From contig DASXLI010000024.1 in NCBI GenBank assembly GCA_036496285.1, positions 1 through 64,000 on the forward strand: 64,000 bases of DNA, written 5' to 3'. A model generated the notes under the pieces. It saw nothing but the letters and a program-made list of their open reading frames with translations, was not told the origin of the DNA and made no database searches. Source of the DNA: DP-19 sp036496285. Lineage in GTDB: Bacteria; Desulfobacterota; Binatia; UTPRO1. Positions 31,119 to 39,876 of this stretch are shown piece by piece. Position numbers and translations under genes: made by a program. Numbering within the stretch: the stretch's first letter is position 1; each line of letters opens with the position of its first letter.

Positions 31119-31961
31119 ATGTCGCCTCGCAATTCCGTCGGCGTCGCATCGACGCACGATTCGCGCGCGCATCTCCTGTCGCCAGCAGCGGAGGAGATGC
31201 TTCTCGACCTGACGCGCGAGCTGGCGCTGGCGACGCCGGCAGCACGCTACGATCCGTTCTACGGGCTCGATCGGCCCGCGGGACCGAGCCTGCGCATGCT
31301 GGATCACCTCACGCGCCACGGCGACTTCCGCAAGTACGTCGTCGTGCTCGACGTGAGCGCAGGGCTGGGAGGCGTCGCCCGCTGGCTCACCTTGCGCTAC
31401 GGCTGCCGCGTCGTCGCGCTCGATCCGCGGCCGCGGATCGTCGCCGCGAGCGCCCGTCTCACGCGGCGCGCGCGTCTCGCGGGTCGTGTGCTCGGCGTCG
31501 CCGGCGTCGCGACCGCGATCGCCGCGCGCGACGGCGTGTTCACCCAGATCTGGAGCGTCGAGGCGCTACACGCGCACGGCGCGCGTCGGCCGACCCTCGG
31601 TGAGCTCTTCCGCGTGCTGCGCCCGGGCTCTCCGATCGCGCTCCAGGAGATCGTCCGCCGCTCGCCCGGGGTCCCCGCGCGGCGCGGCTCCTGGGAGGCC
31701 GGCACGCTCGACGAGTGGCGGGCCGACCTGATCGCGGCCGGCTTCCACCAGATCGAGCACGACGACGTGACCGACAGGCGCGCGGAAACGTCGGCGATCG
31801 TGCTCTCGGCGCGAGCGCGGCTCGACGAGCGGCTCGCGGCGGGCCTCCCCCCGGACGACCCGTGGCACGCCGCCGCGGCCGAGCGCCGGCGCATGGAGGA
31901 GATCGTCACGGGATCGGACTACCGCATCGTGCACCTCTTCGCGCAGCGCCCGAGCGTATGA
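31119..31961 (+). CDS. Class I SAM-dependent methyltransferase
   Basis: 280 residues from ATG 31119. Motif I reads VVVLDVSAGLGGVARW with an acidic strand end VVALDPRP, and later LGELFRVLRPGSPIALQEI, the post-II/III segment of class I methyltransferases. The substrate is unknown. Its stop overlaps the OPT gene start by 4 bases, making it the first gene of a four-gene operon. Confidence 0.85.
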   Translation: MSPRNSVGVASTHDSRAHLLSPAAEEMLLDLTRELALATPAARYDPFYGLDRPAGPSLRMLDHLTRHGDFRKYVVVLDVSAGLGGVARWLTLRYGCRVVALDPRPRIVAASARLTRRARLAGRVLGVAGVATAIAARDGVFTQIWSVEALHAHGARRPTLGELFRVLRPGSPIALQEIVRRSPGVPARRGSWEAGTLDEWRADLIAAGFHQIEHDDVTDRRAETSAIVLSARARLDERLAAGLPPDDPWHAAAAERRRMEEIVTGSDYRIVHLFAQRPSV

Positions 31962-33856
31962 GCGCGCCGACACCGGCCGGCGCGCGCTTGCATCCGTACG
32001 TTCCGGACGGCGACCGCCGCCCCGAGATGACGCCGCTCGCGATCGGTCTCGGCATCGTGCTCTCGCTCACCTTCGGCATGGTGAACGCGTATCTCGGGCT
32101 GAAGGTCGGCATCACGGTGTCGGCGTCGATCCCGTCGGCGGTGCTCTCGATGACCGTGCTGCGCGGACTCCTCCGGCGCGGCACCGTGCTCGAGAACAAC
32201 ATCGTCCACGCGATCGCCTCGACCGGCGAGTCGCTCGCCGCCGGCGTGATCTTCACCGTGCCGGCGCTGATCTTCCTCGAGCTCCATCCCTCCGGCGGAC
32301 AGATCTTCCTGATCGGCGCCGTCTCCGGAATCCTTGGCATCCTCCTCATGATCCCGCTCCGCCACACCCTCACGATCGAGGAGCACGGCACGCTGCCGTT
32401 TCCGGAGGGCACGGCCTGCGCCCAGGTGCTGATCGCCGGGGATCGAGGCAGCGCCAGCGCACGGCCGGTCTTCGCCGGCATCGGGCTCGGCGCCGCCTAC
32501 CAGCTCGCGATGCGCGGGCTCCGGCTGTGGCGCGAGACGGCGATCGTGACCGTCGAGCGCCTGCACAAGGCGACGATCGGCTTCGAGCTGTCGCCGATCT
32601 TCCTCGGCGTCGGCTACCTCGTCGGCCCGCGGATCGCCGGCACGATCCTCGCGGGCGGCGTCCTCGGCTGGACGGTGCTGATCCCGTTCTTCGACGTGAT
32701 CGGCGGCGGGCCCCTCGGCACGTGGCTGGGCGTGCCCGCGCTCGACGGGCGCGGCGCGTCGGAGATCTGGAGCCAGTACGTCCGCTATGTCGGCGCCGGC
32801 GCGGTGACGGCAGGAGGCATCTCTGCCGTCGTGCGCGCCCTGCCGGTCATGGCGACCGCGCTCCGGCGGCTGCGGCCGACGACCACGGCCGGCGCGGCGC
32901 TGCCGCGCACGGAGCGCGACCTGCCTCCCGCGGTCGTGCTCGCGGGCATCGGCGCGCTCGCACTCGGCCTCTGGCTGCTGCCCGCGTTCCACCTCACGCT
33001 CCTGCCGGCCGCGCTCGCGCTGGTGTTCGCGTTCTTCTTCGTGGTCGTCTCGGGCCGGATCGTCGGCCTCGTCGGCACGACCTCGCAACCGGTCTCGGGC
33101 ATGACGATCACCGCCGTGCTGGCGACGAGCCTCTGTCTCGCCGCCGCCGGCGAGCGCGGGCCGGGTGGGGTCGCGGCCAGCATCACCGTCGGCGCCATCG
33201 TCTGCATCGCGATCGCGCTCGCCGGCGACCTGGCGCAAGATCTGAAGACCGGCGCGCTTCTCGGTGCGACGCCTCGCTACCTCCAGCTCGGCCAGATGAT
33301 CGGCGTGATTGCCGCGGCGCTGCGCGCCGGCTCCGTGCTCTTCCTGCTCGACGCCGCGTACGGTCTCGGCTCGGCCGCCCTTCCGGCGCCGCAGGCGAAG
33401 CTCATGGCGACGCTCGTGACCGGCGTCATGGCGGGGCACCTGCCGTGGGCGCTGATGCTGTTGGGCGCGGCGCTCGCCCTCGCCGCCGAGGCGGCGGGCG
33501 TCGTCACGCTGGCGTTCGCGATCGGCCTCTACCTGCCGATCACGACCTCGGCCCCGCTGATCTTCGGCGGCCTCCTGCGCGCGGCCGTCGGGCGCGTCGG
33601 CGAGTCCGAGCACTCGACCGACGGCGCGATGCTCTTCGCGGCGGGCCTCATCGCGGGCGACGCGCTCATGGGCGTCGCGCTCGCCGCGCTCGTCGTGACC
33701 GGTGTCGCCGACGCGATCGCGCTCCGCACGCCGGCCGAGGGCGGCGTCCTCGAGATCGCCCTCACGGCAGTGCCGTTCGCGCTCCTGATGGCGGTGCTGG
33801 CGCGCTTCGCGCGCCCGGCCGCGGCGGAGTCCGCCGAGCGGAGGGGACGAGCATGA
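31958..33856 (+). CDS. OPT family oligopeptide transporter
   Basis: 632 residues with about 14-16 membrane segments. The OPT family opening is clear: PEMTPLAIGLGIVLSLTFGM, then NAYLGLKVGITVSASIPSAV, and LLRRGTVLENNIVHAIASTG. Bacterial OPT members move peptides or metal chelates by proton coupling. The substrate is not known. It overlaps the methyltransferase gene upstream and the MFS gene downstream by 4 bases each. Confidence 0.92.
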   Translation: MSAPTPAGARLHPYVPDGDRRPEMTPLAIGLGIVLSLTFGMVNAYLGLKVGITVSASIPSAVLSMTVLRGLLRRGTVLENNIVHAIASTGESLAAGVIFTVPALIFLELHPSGGQIFLIGAVSGILGILLMIPLRHTLTIEEHGTLPFPEGTACAQVLIAGDRGSASARPVFAGIGLGAAYQLAMRGLRLWRETAIVTVERLHKATIGFELSPIFLGVGYLVGPRIAGTILAGGVLGWTVLIPFFDVIGGGPLGTWLGVPALDGRGASEIWSQYVRYVGAGAVTAGGISAVVRALPVMATALRRLRPTTTAGAALPRTERDLPPAVVLAGIGALALGLWLLPAFHLTLLPAALALVFAFFFVVVSGRIVGLVGTTSQPVSGMTITAVLATSLCLAAAGERGPGGVAASITVGAIVCIAIALAGDLAQDLKTGALLGATPRYLQLGQMIGVIAAALRAGSVLFLLDAAYGLGSAALPAPQAKLMATLVTGVMAGHLPWALMLLGAALALAAEAAGVVTLAFAIGLYLPITTSAPLIFGGLLRAAVGRVGESEHSTDGAMLFAAGLIAGDALMGVALAALVVTGVADAIALRTPAEGGVLEIALTAVPFALLMAVLARFARPAAAESAERRGRA

Positions 33857-35166
33857 GCCGCCGGGCCGCGGACGACGAGACGGCGGACGGGCGCGGCGAC
33901 GCCGACCCACTCGCCCGCTACCAGGCCGAGGTCGCGCGCAACTACCGCTGGAACCTCGGCGCCCATCTCCTCTACGGCCTCCTCGGCACGACCGGCTGGC
34001 GCCTCATCACCGCACCGACATTCGTGCCCGAGTACATGTTCCGGCTCGGCGGCTCGAACCTCGCGGTGGGCGTGCTGCTCTTCGCCGGCGGGCTGGCGCG
34101 CTTCCTTTCCCCCCTCGCTGGCGCGGCCGTGGTCGCGCACCGGTCGCTCGTGAAGCGCACCGCGGTCGTCATCGGCAGCGGCATGCGCTTGCAGGTGCTC
34201 GGCATGGCCCTTGCCGCGCTCCTGCTGCCGCCCGGCGCCAACTTCGTCGCGTTCTTCATCCTGTACTGCGGCTTCAACGTGATGAATGGGTTGCAGGCGG
34301 TCGTGTACGGCCTTCTGATGGCGAAGGTGATCCCGCTCGCGCGCCGCGGGCGCTTCATCGGCCTGCGTGATTTCGCCGGTGGCACGACCGCCGCGCTGGT
34401 CGCCTGGGTGGCGGCGGACGTGCTGCGCAATCTCCAGTTCCCGGCGAGCTACGGCGTCACCTACCTGATCGCGTTCGGCTTCACCTCACTCGGCCTCTTC
34501 TGCTTCGCCGCGATCCGTGAGCCGCGCTCTCCGGTCGTCGACGAGCCGCGCTCGTTCCTCGAGACGCTGCGGGCGGTACCGTCGCTGCTGCGCGCCGACC
34601 GGGCGTTCGCGGCGTACTGCGCGGCGCGCGGGCTCGGCGCGCTGGCGTTGATGGCGGCGCCGTTCTTCATCATCGCCGCCGCTCGCTGGCTGCCGCACGA
34701 CCCCGGGAACATCGGCCACCTGAGCGTCGCGTACTTCCTCGCCAACACGGCGGCCAATCTCCTCTGGGGCCAGCTCGCCGACCGCGCCGGCTTCCGCACG
34801 GTCTTCGTGACCGCGGTCGGCGTGTGGATCGCCGCCCTCGCCTACGCCCTCGCCGCGCCCGCGACCTTCGCGGCGGCGACCGTGCTCTTCGTCCTGGTCG
34901 GCTGCGGCCAGGGCGGCATGCAGATGGCCTCGATCAACATGGTCTATGAGTTCGGCGACGACACCCGGCTCGGGATGCGGATCGCGGTCGTGAACGCGCT
35001 CGGCGAGCTCATGGCGGCCGTCGCGCCGCTCCTCGGCGGAGCGATCGCCGACCACTGGTCGTACGACGCCTTGTACGAGATGGCGATGGCATGCTCGGTG
35101 CTCGCCGCCGTGGTCATGTGGACGCGGGCCCGCCGCGTCGTTCCCCGCTCCGCGGCCGCGTGGTAG
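33853..35166 (+). CDS. MFS transporter
   Basis: 437 residues with about 12 membrane segments. It shows the MFS loop RRGRFIGLRDFAGGTTAALV between helices 4 and 5, and LLWGQLADRAGFRTVF as the second-half equivalent of the loop 2-3 motif. The substrate is unknown. ATG 33853 overlaps the OPT stop. The HEAT-repeat gene follows 15 bases later. Confidence 0.88.
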   Translation: MSRRAADDETADGRGDADPLARYQAEVARNYRWNLGAHLLYGLLGTTGWRLITAPTFVPEYMFRLGGSNLAVGVLLFAGGLARFLSPLAGAAVVAHRSLVKRTAVVIGSGMRLQVLGMALAALLLPPGANFVAFFILYCGFNVMNGLQAVVYGLLMAKVIPLARRGRFIGLRDFAGGTTAALVAWVAADVLRNLQFPASYGVTYLIAFGFTSLGLFCFAAIREPRSPVVDEPRSFLETLRAVPSLLRADRAFAAYCAARGLGALALMAAPFFIIAAARWLPHDPGNIGHLSVAYFLANTAANLLWGQLADRAGFRTVFVTAVGVWIAALAYALAAPATFAAATVLFVLVGCGQGGMQMASINMVYEFGDDTRLGMRIAVVNALGELMAAVAPLLGGAIADHWSYDALYEMAMACSVLAAVVMWTRARRVVPRSAAAW

Positions 35167-35181
35167 GAGGCCGCCCAGCCC

Positions 35182-36798
35182 ATGGATCGTACTGCCACCA
35201 ACCTCGTGGCCTACGCCGCTGGCCCCGGTAACCTCGAGCGGCGGGCGGCTGCGATGCTGCTGCTCTCGGAGCTCGAGCTCGACGAGCCCCGGGTCGTCGC
35301 GGTCGTGGCCGACGCGCTTCGCAGCGAGACCGTGCTGCAGGACTACGCTCTGCGCTACGTCGAGAAGCTGCGGCCCGAGGGCGCGCTCGGCGCGGTGCTG
35401 GCCCTGCTCGACGCCGCCGACCCCGGCGTCCGCGAGCGCGCCCGGCGCCTCCTGGTTTCCTACGGCGCGGCCGTCGTGACGCCGATCGCGCGCGGCGCGC
35501 GCCAGGCGACGCGGCCGTGGCTGCTCGGCGCCGTCGACGTCCTGGCGACGCTCGCGAGCGGCCCCGCCGTGAACGCGCTGGTACCGATCCTGGTCGCCGG
35601 CGACGCCGACCTCGCGCGGGCGGCGTTCGACGCCCTGCACCGCCGCATCCGCGACCTCGACGAGCGTGCCCGGCCGGCCCTCTTGCGCCACCTCCTCGCC
35701 GCCGCCGCGACGACCGCGGTCGCGACGAGCCCGCCGGCGCGGCTCTTCTTCGTGCGCGCCAGCGGCGCGCTCGAGCTTCCGGAAGCGCGCCGCTGGCTGC
35801 TCTCCGAGGCGACCCGCACCGACCAGCCACAGGTGCGCAGCGAGGCGCTCGCCGCGCTGGCCGCCTCCGTGCGCCGGGAGAAGCTGCTCGCGCGGGAGGT
35901 GACGGCGCTCGCCGCCATCCTCGACGAGAGCGACGCGGGGCGATTCGTGCGGCCGGTGCTCGAGCTGCTCGAGGGCCACCGCTTCGCCGACGAGAGCCAG
36001 GCGCTGCTCCTGCACCTGCGCGACAGCCAGCACGTCACGGTGCGCTCGTTCGCCCTCGGCAAGCTCGGCGAGAGCGAGGCGCCGGGAGCCGTGAAGGCGC
36101 TTCTCGGCAGCCTCGACGACGCCGAGGCGGTGCGGCGCTCGGCCGCCGGATCACTGCGCAAGATCCCCGAGGCGCGCCAGGCGCTCATGAAGCGCTTCAG
36201 CGAGGCGACCGATCCGAGCGCGGCCTTCACCATGGCCGAGACGCTCGCGGGCTATGGCCTGCCCTGGCGCCGGCCGGTGCTGGAGAAAATCTGGCGCCGC
36301 TACCACCAGGCCCTGGCCGCCGAGGAGCGTATCCAGGGCGCCTTCCTCCACTTCCTGCGCACGGCCGCGCCCGACTTCACGGCCGAGGCGCTGCGCAAGG
36401 AGTCGCTGAAGCTCATGAAGGCGGGCCGTCCGCGCGACGCCGCGCGGCTCCGCCAGATCGTCTGCGAGCTCGCCGTCGCCTCGGACGACGACACCTACCA
36501 GCTCGCGATGGCGTTCGTGAAGACACGCCGCCGCGGGCTCGACGCGCCCTTCCGCCGCCCGGACCCGGCGCTCGATCTCTTCGGCGCGCTCGAGGATCGC
36601 CGCTTCGCCACCGCGACCAAGCTGAAGCGTGACCGCTCCCTCGATCCCGAGGAGCTCTACGCCATCGGCTTCGCGCTCAGCGAGGCGGACGGTTCCGCAC
36701 GCCGCCTCGGCGAGGAGCTCCTGGGCCACCTCGCGACGCGCCAACCGCGCTCGAAGGTCGGCAAGAGCGCGCGCAACAAGCTCGCGCTCGCGACCTGA
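35182..36798 (+). CDS. HEAT-repeat protein
   Basis: 538 residues of helical pairs with the HEAT pattern of repeated ALGAVLALLDAADPGVRERA, VNALVPILVAGDADLARAAF and GAVKALLGSLDDAEAVRRSA units. There is no signal peptide. The C-terminal 130 residues lack repeats and hold TAEALRKESLKLMKAGRPRD. It is likely a cytoplasmic scaffold. Gene order suggests a link with the OPT/MFS transport operon, but the role is not known. Confidence 0.8.
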   Translation: MDRTATNLVAYAAGPGNLERRAAAMLLLSELELDEPRVVAVVADALRSETVLQDYALRYVEKLRPEGALGAVLALLDAADPGVRERARRLLVSYGAAVVTPIARGARQATRPWLLGAVDVLATLASGPAVNALVPILVAGDADLARAAFDALHRRIRDLDERARPALLRHLLAAAATTAVATSPPARLFFVRASGALELPEARRWLLSEATRTDQPQVRSEALAALAASVRREKLLAREVTALAAILDESDAGRFVRPVLELLEGHRFADESQALLLHLRDSQHVTVRSFALGKLGESEAPGAVKALLGSLDDAEAVRRSAAGSLRKIPEARQALMKRFSEATDPSAAFTMAETLAGYGLPWRRPVLEKIWRRYHQALAAEERIQGAFLHFLRTAAPDFTAEALRKESLKLMKAGRPRDAARLRQIVCELAVASDDDTYQLAMAFVKTRRRGLDAPFRRPDPALDLFGALEDRRFATATKLKRDRSLDPEELYAIGFALSEADGSARRLGEELLGHLATRQPRSKVGKSARNKLALAT

Positions 36799-36824
36799 GC
36801 GCCCGGCGCCGCGCGCCGGCCGTC

Positions 36825-37703
36825 TCAGTCGCCGCTCAACGCCGCGTCGAGCGCATACTTCTCCTCGACGCCGATCAGCCGGTTGAACTCGTCGAAGCCA
36901 AGCATCCGATCGCGCACCGCCTTGGTGCTGCCGTCGCGGCGGAGCGCGCCGTAGACCTCTTCCATCGCGCGCGTCGCCGCAAAGAGCGCTGAGACCGGAT
37001 ACACGATCAACTGGAAGCCGAGCGCGGCGAGCTCCGCGACCGGAAGCTGCGGCGTGACGCCCTGCTCCACCATGTTGGCGACGAGCGGCCCCGGCAGTTG
37101 CCGGCCGATCTCCCGCAACTCCTCGAGCGACTGCGGCGCCTCGACGAACAACGCGTCTGCCCCCGCCTCGCGATACGCGCGCGCCCGTGCGATCGCCTCT
37201 TCGAGCCCGATCGCCTGTCGCGCATCGGTCCGCGCCACGATGAAGCAGTCCGCGTCCGCCCGCGCCCGCACGGCGGCCCGGATCTTCTGCACCTGCTCCT
37301 CGACCGGAATCACCCGCTTCCCGCGCATGTGCCCGCAACGCTTCGGCCACACCTGATCCTCGAGAAAGACCCCCGCCGCCCCCGCGTGCACCACCTCTTC
37401 CACCGTGCGCATGACGTTCAGCGCGTTCCCATACCCGGTATCCACGTCCACGATCACCGGACACGCGACCCCTCGACAGATCCGCCGCGCCGCCTCCACG
37501 ATGTCGGTCTGCGTCAGCACCCCGAAGTCCGGCTCCCCGAGATACGTCGCGCTCACGCTGTACCCCGACACGAACAACACCTCGAACCCCGCCCGAGCCG
37601 CCACCCGCGCCGACAACGCATCGAACACCCCCGGCATCACCAGGGGCGCCCCACCCTGCAACCGCGAACGAAGCTCATCAGCCCGATTCGAATTGGCGAT
37701 CAT
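36825..37703 (-). CDS. Isocitrate lyase/PEP mutase family enzyme
   Basis: 292 residues from ATG 37703. The family barrel is clear: LVMPGVFDALSARVAARAGF, VIVDVDTGYGNALNV with metal-binding Asp residues, LEDQVWPKRCGHMRGKRVI carrying the K-x-CGH catalytic Cys loop, and ARTDARQAIGLEEAIARARA. The length fits methylisocitrate lyase, oxaloacetate decarboxylase and related 2,3-lyases rather than isocitrate lyase. The substrate is open. Longer upstream frames run into a repeat tract and are rejected. Confidence 0.9.
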   Translation of the reverse strand: MIANSNRADELRSRLQGGAPLVMPGVFDALSARVAARAGFEVLFVSGYSVSATYLGEPDFGVLTQTDIVEAARRICRGVACPVIVDVDTGYGNALNVMRTVEEVVHAGAAGVFLEDQVWPKRCGHMRGKRVIPVEEQVQKIRAAVRARADADCFIVARTDARQAIGLEEAIARARAYREAGADALFVEAPQSLEELREIGRQLPGPLVANMVEQGVTPQLPVAELAALGFQLIVYPVSALFAATRAMEEVYGALRRDGSTKAVRDRMLGFDEFNRLIGVEEKYALDAALSGD

Positions 37704-37943
37704 GCCAACTCGATAACCCAGGCCACGCCCACCACACAACCGAGCGAGCGCAGCCGAAACGAGCGCAGCGAGCAAGGCAACCGGAGACGCGCCCGTCACC
37801 TCGACCGACGCATCATCCGTGGCCGCGCCAGACGGCGCGAGCGCAGCGAGCGACGAACCGGAGCCGGCGGGATTCACTCCCGCCGGCGACGCCCACCGGA
37901 GCACGGTGCGGGCGAAGCCCGCGCCGCGCGCACGGGGGCTACA
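37704..37943. repeat. Repeat- and hairpin-rich intergenic tract
   Basis: 240 non-coding bases hold three imperfect direct copies of a CGAGCGCAGCGAGC-type unit (about 37741-37758, 37760-37777 and 37837-37851). There is also a perfect 10-bp stem GCCGGCGGGA/TCCCGCCGGC with a 5-base loop (37863-37887) and a GCGGGC-GAA-GCCCGC hairpin (37909-37923). The set resembles REP-like elements. They lie after the DUF1302 gene and before the lyase gene on the minus strand and could act as terminators or mRNA stabilisers. Confidence 0.6.
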
Positions 37944-39731
37944 TCAGAACTGATAGCTAAAGCGGAGGCCGGTCTCCGAGCGACCGCGGTTGAGACCACC
38001 AAGACCCCACGGCTCGAAATTGACCTCCTTCGTCGGATTGATGATGAACCGCTGCGCAATGTTCACCGCGAAGTTCGGTGTCATGAACCAGTCGACGCCC
38101 CACACGACCTCCTGGCTGTAGCTGTTCACCGGATCGAGCAGGTACACCATCGAGGGCACGAGGCTGCCGCCGCGATAGAAGCCGAGGATCGCGAACGTCG
38201 CCAGGGCTTCCCAGTCGTGGACGGTGTCGCGGTACGCGACCGCCGGAACCTGGCCGACCGGCCGCGTGGTCGTCGGCAGATCGAGCCCGCCGACCAAGTT
38301 CTTATTCTTGTTGGGGATGTAGTTGTAGAAAAACTGGCCGGTGAGAAAGAAGGTCGTCTTCTTGTTGAGCGGCCGGATCCAGGTCGGGCGATCGAAGGCG
38401 ATGAGACCAGAATAGATATCCTGTTTGCGGACCCCGGGCAGGAAGGGCGCGTAGGTCGTCTGGCGATCGCAATTCGCCCCAGCCGCATTGGGATGGGCAT
38501 TACACGAGTAGAACGGGATCCCGAAATCGTATGCTTGCTCGGACCGCCACACGATCTTCGTCCATTCGTCGAAGTAGTTGCCGGCGAGACCGATCGTCGG
38601 GATGTACGGCGCCGAGTACTCGACGGGAAGCGTGCCTTTGGCGATCAGGTCGTTGGTACGCGAGATGCCGGCCTGCGTCGGCTTGATACCACGGGCGACC
38701 GCCGCCTCGGTGCTGGCACCGCCGCTGCCGGTGAACCGCTGGTAGATGAAGCCCGTTTGTAGCTGCATGCCCTCGGGCAGGATCGGCGTATCCATGCCGG
38801 TCACGCCGTTGAAGCGGATGCCGAACTGGCTGTTGTCCATCGGATTGCGACTGTAGTCGCCCTGACGGAACAGCTTCGTGCCGTTCATCAGCCGCTCCGC
38901 TTTGAAGGGATGATTGAACGCACCGCTTTGCGGATTCGTCAGGGGATTGCCGATCTTCACGCCCCACGGATTGGGCAGGAAGGTCACCTTGGTGGGAGAC
39001 CAGTCGCCCGGATTCCAGTAGGCCTCGGCAAAGACATTGCTCCACGAGCCCACGCTACCGAAGTCATACAGGCCCTTGATCATCCAGAAGGGCATGCGCA
39101 AATCGTCGAAACCGAAGGCGGGCGGCGGCAGCTCCTGCTGGAAGTGCCACGACAGGTCGAGACTGTTGGCGCGGTCGAGCAGGCGGAAACCGTCGGACTC
39201 ACCCCAGATGATCTGCTGGCGGCCGGCGCGGAGGCTGAAGTTGTGGAGAAACCCGCGGAACTTGACGTCGACGTACGCCTCGCGCAGCACGTTCTCGAAC
39301 TTGAGCGCGTCGCGCGCGCCCTTGTCGTAGTCGTCGATGCTGTTGAAGCGCTTGTCCGTCTTCTCGCCGGTGAAGTTCCGCCGGTTCTTCGTATCGGGGA
39401 GGGCGTCGTACGCGCTGTCGTACACGCCGCGATACAGCAGGAAGAGGTGCGAGCTCTCGATGAGGTCGGAGAGGTCGATGCGGTCGAGCCACTTGCCGTG
39501 CTGTACCCAGTCCCAGTCGACCCGCGCGCGGAACGTGTTGCGCTGCTGGATGAACTGGTACGTGCTCGCGTCCGGCGTGCGGATGAGTTGCTGCGATTGC
39601 ACGTTGCCGGAGAGCTCGAGAGGACCGTACTTCTGTGTCGCCGACGCCGTGGTCGCGAGGCCGGCGATTGCCAGCGCCGTCACGAAGATCGCCAGGCTGC
39701 GCTGGGTTCGCCGCATGCTGCCCATCAACAT
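37944..39731 (-). CDS. DUF1302 family outer-membrane protein
   Basis: 595 residues. A signal peptide (SLAIFVTALAIAGLATTASA) is followed by beta-rich sequence with the family segment REAYVDVKFRGFLHNFSLRA and GRQQIIWGESDGFRLLD. The chain ends SYQF, the C-terminal Phe of outer-membrane beta-barrels. DUF1302 proteins are often found with DUF1329 and RND exporters in lipid or steroid handling; neither is near here. GGAGGAGG precedes ATG 39731. It lies downstream of a histidine kinase on the same strand. Confidence 0.9.
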   Translation of the reverse strand: MLMGSMRRTQRSLAIFVTALAIAGLATTASATQKYGPLELSGNVQSQQLIRTPDASTYQFIQQRNTFRARVDWDWVQHGKWLDRIDLSDLIESSHLFLLYRGVYDSAYDALPDTKNRRNFTGEKTDKRFNSIDDYDKGARDALKFENVLREAYVDVKFRGFLHNFSLRAGRQQIIWGESDGFRLLDRANSLDLSWHFQQELPPPAFGFDDLRMPFWMIKGLYDFGSVGSWSNVFAEAYWNPGDWSPTKVTFLPNPWGVKIGNPLTNPQSGAFNHPFKAERLMNGTKLFRQGDYSRNPMDNSQFGIRFNGVTGMDTPILPEGMQLQTGFIYQRFTGSGGASTEAAVARGIKPTQAGISRTNDLIAKGTLPVEYSAPYIPTIGLAGNYFDEWTKIVWRSEQAYDFGIPFYSCNAHPNAAGANCDRQTTYAPFLPGVRKQDIYSGLIAFDRPTWIRPLNKKTTFFLTGQFFYNYIPNKNKNLVGGLDLPTTTRPVGQVPAVAYRDTVHDWEALATFAILGFYRGGSLVPSMVYLLDPVNSYSQEVVWGVDWFMTPNFAVNIAQRFIINPTKEVNFEPWGLGGLNRGRSETGLRFSYQF

Positions 39732-39876
39732 GAAACCTCCTCCGCGTTCGGATCGCGTGTGATCTAAGGCTGCGTGCGGCCCGGGGGGGGCAGCCGGCAC
39801 AGCGAGCGCTCTACCGCAGGTGACCGTGTACACGCAACAGTCCCGCTGCCCTGGCCGCCGGGGACGCGGCGCGCGC

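Noticed and set aside
37704..37904. N-terminal extension of the isocitrate-lyase-family protein
   Set aside because: The extension would translate the repeat tract; the family starts at the ATG at 37703.
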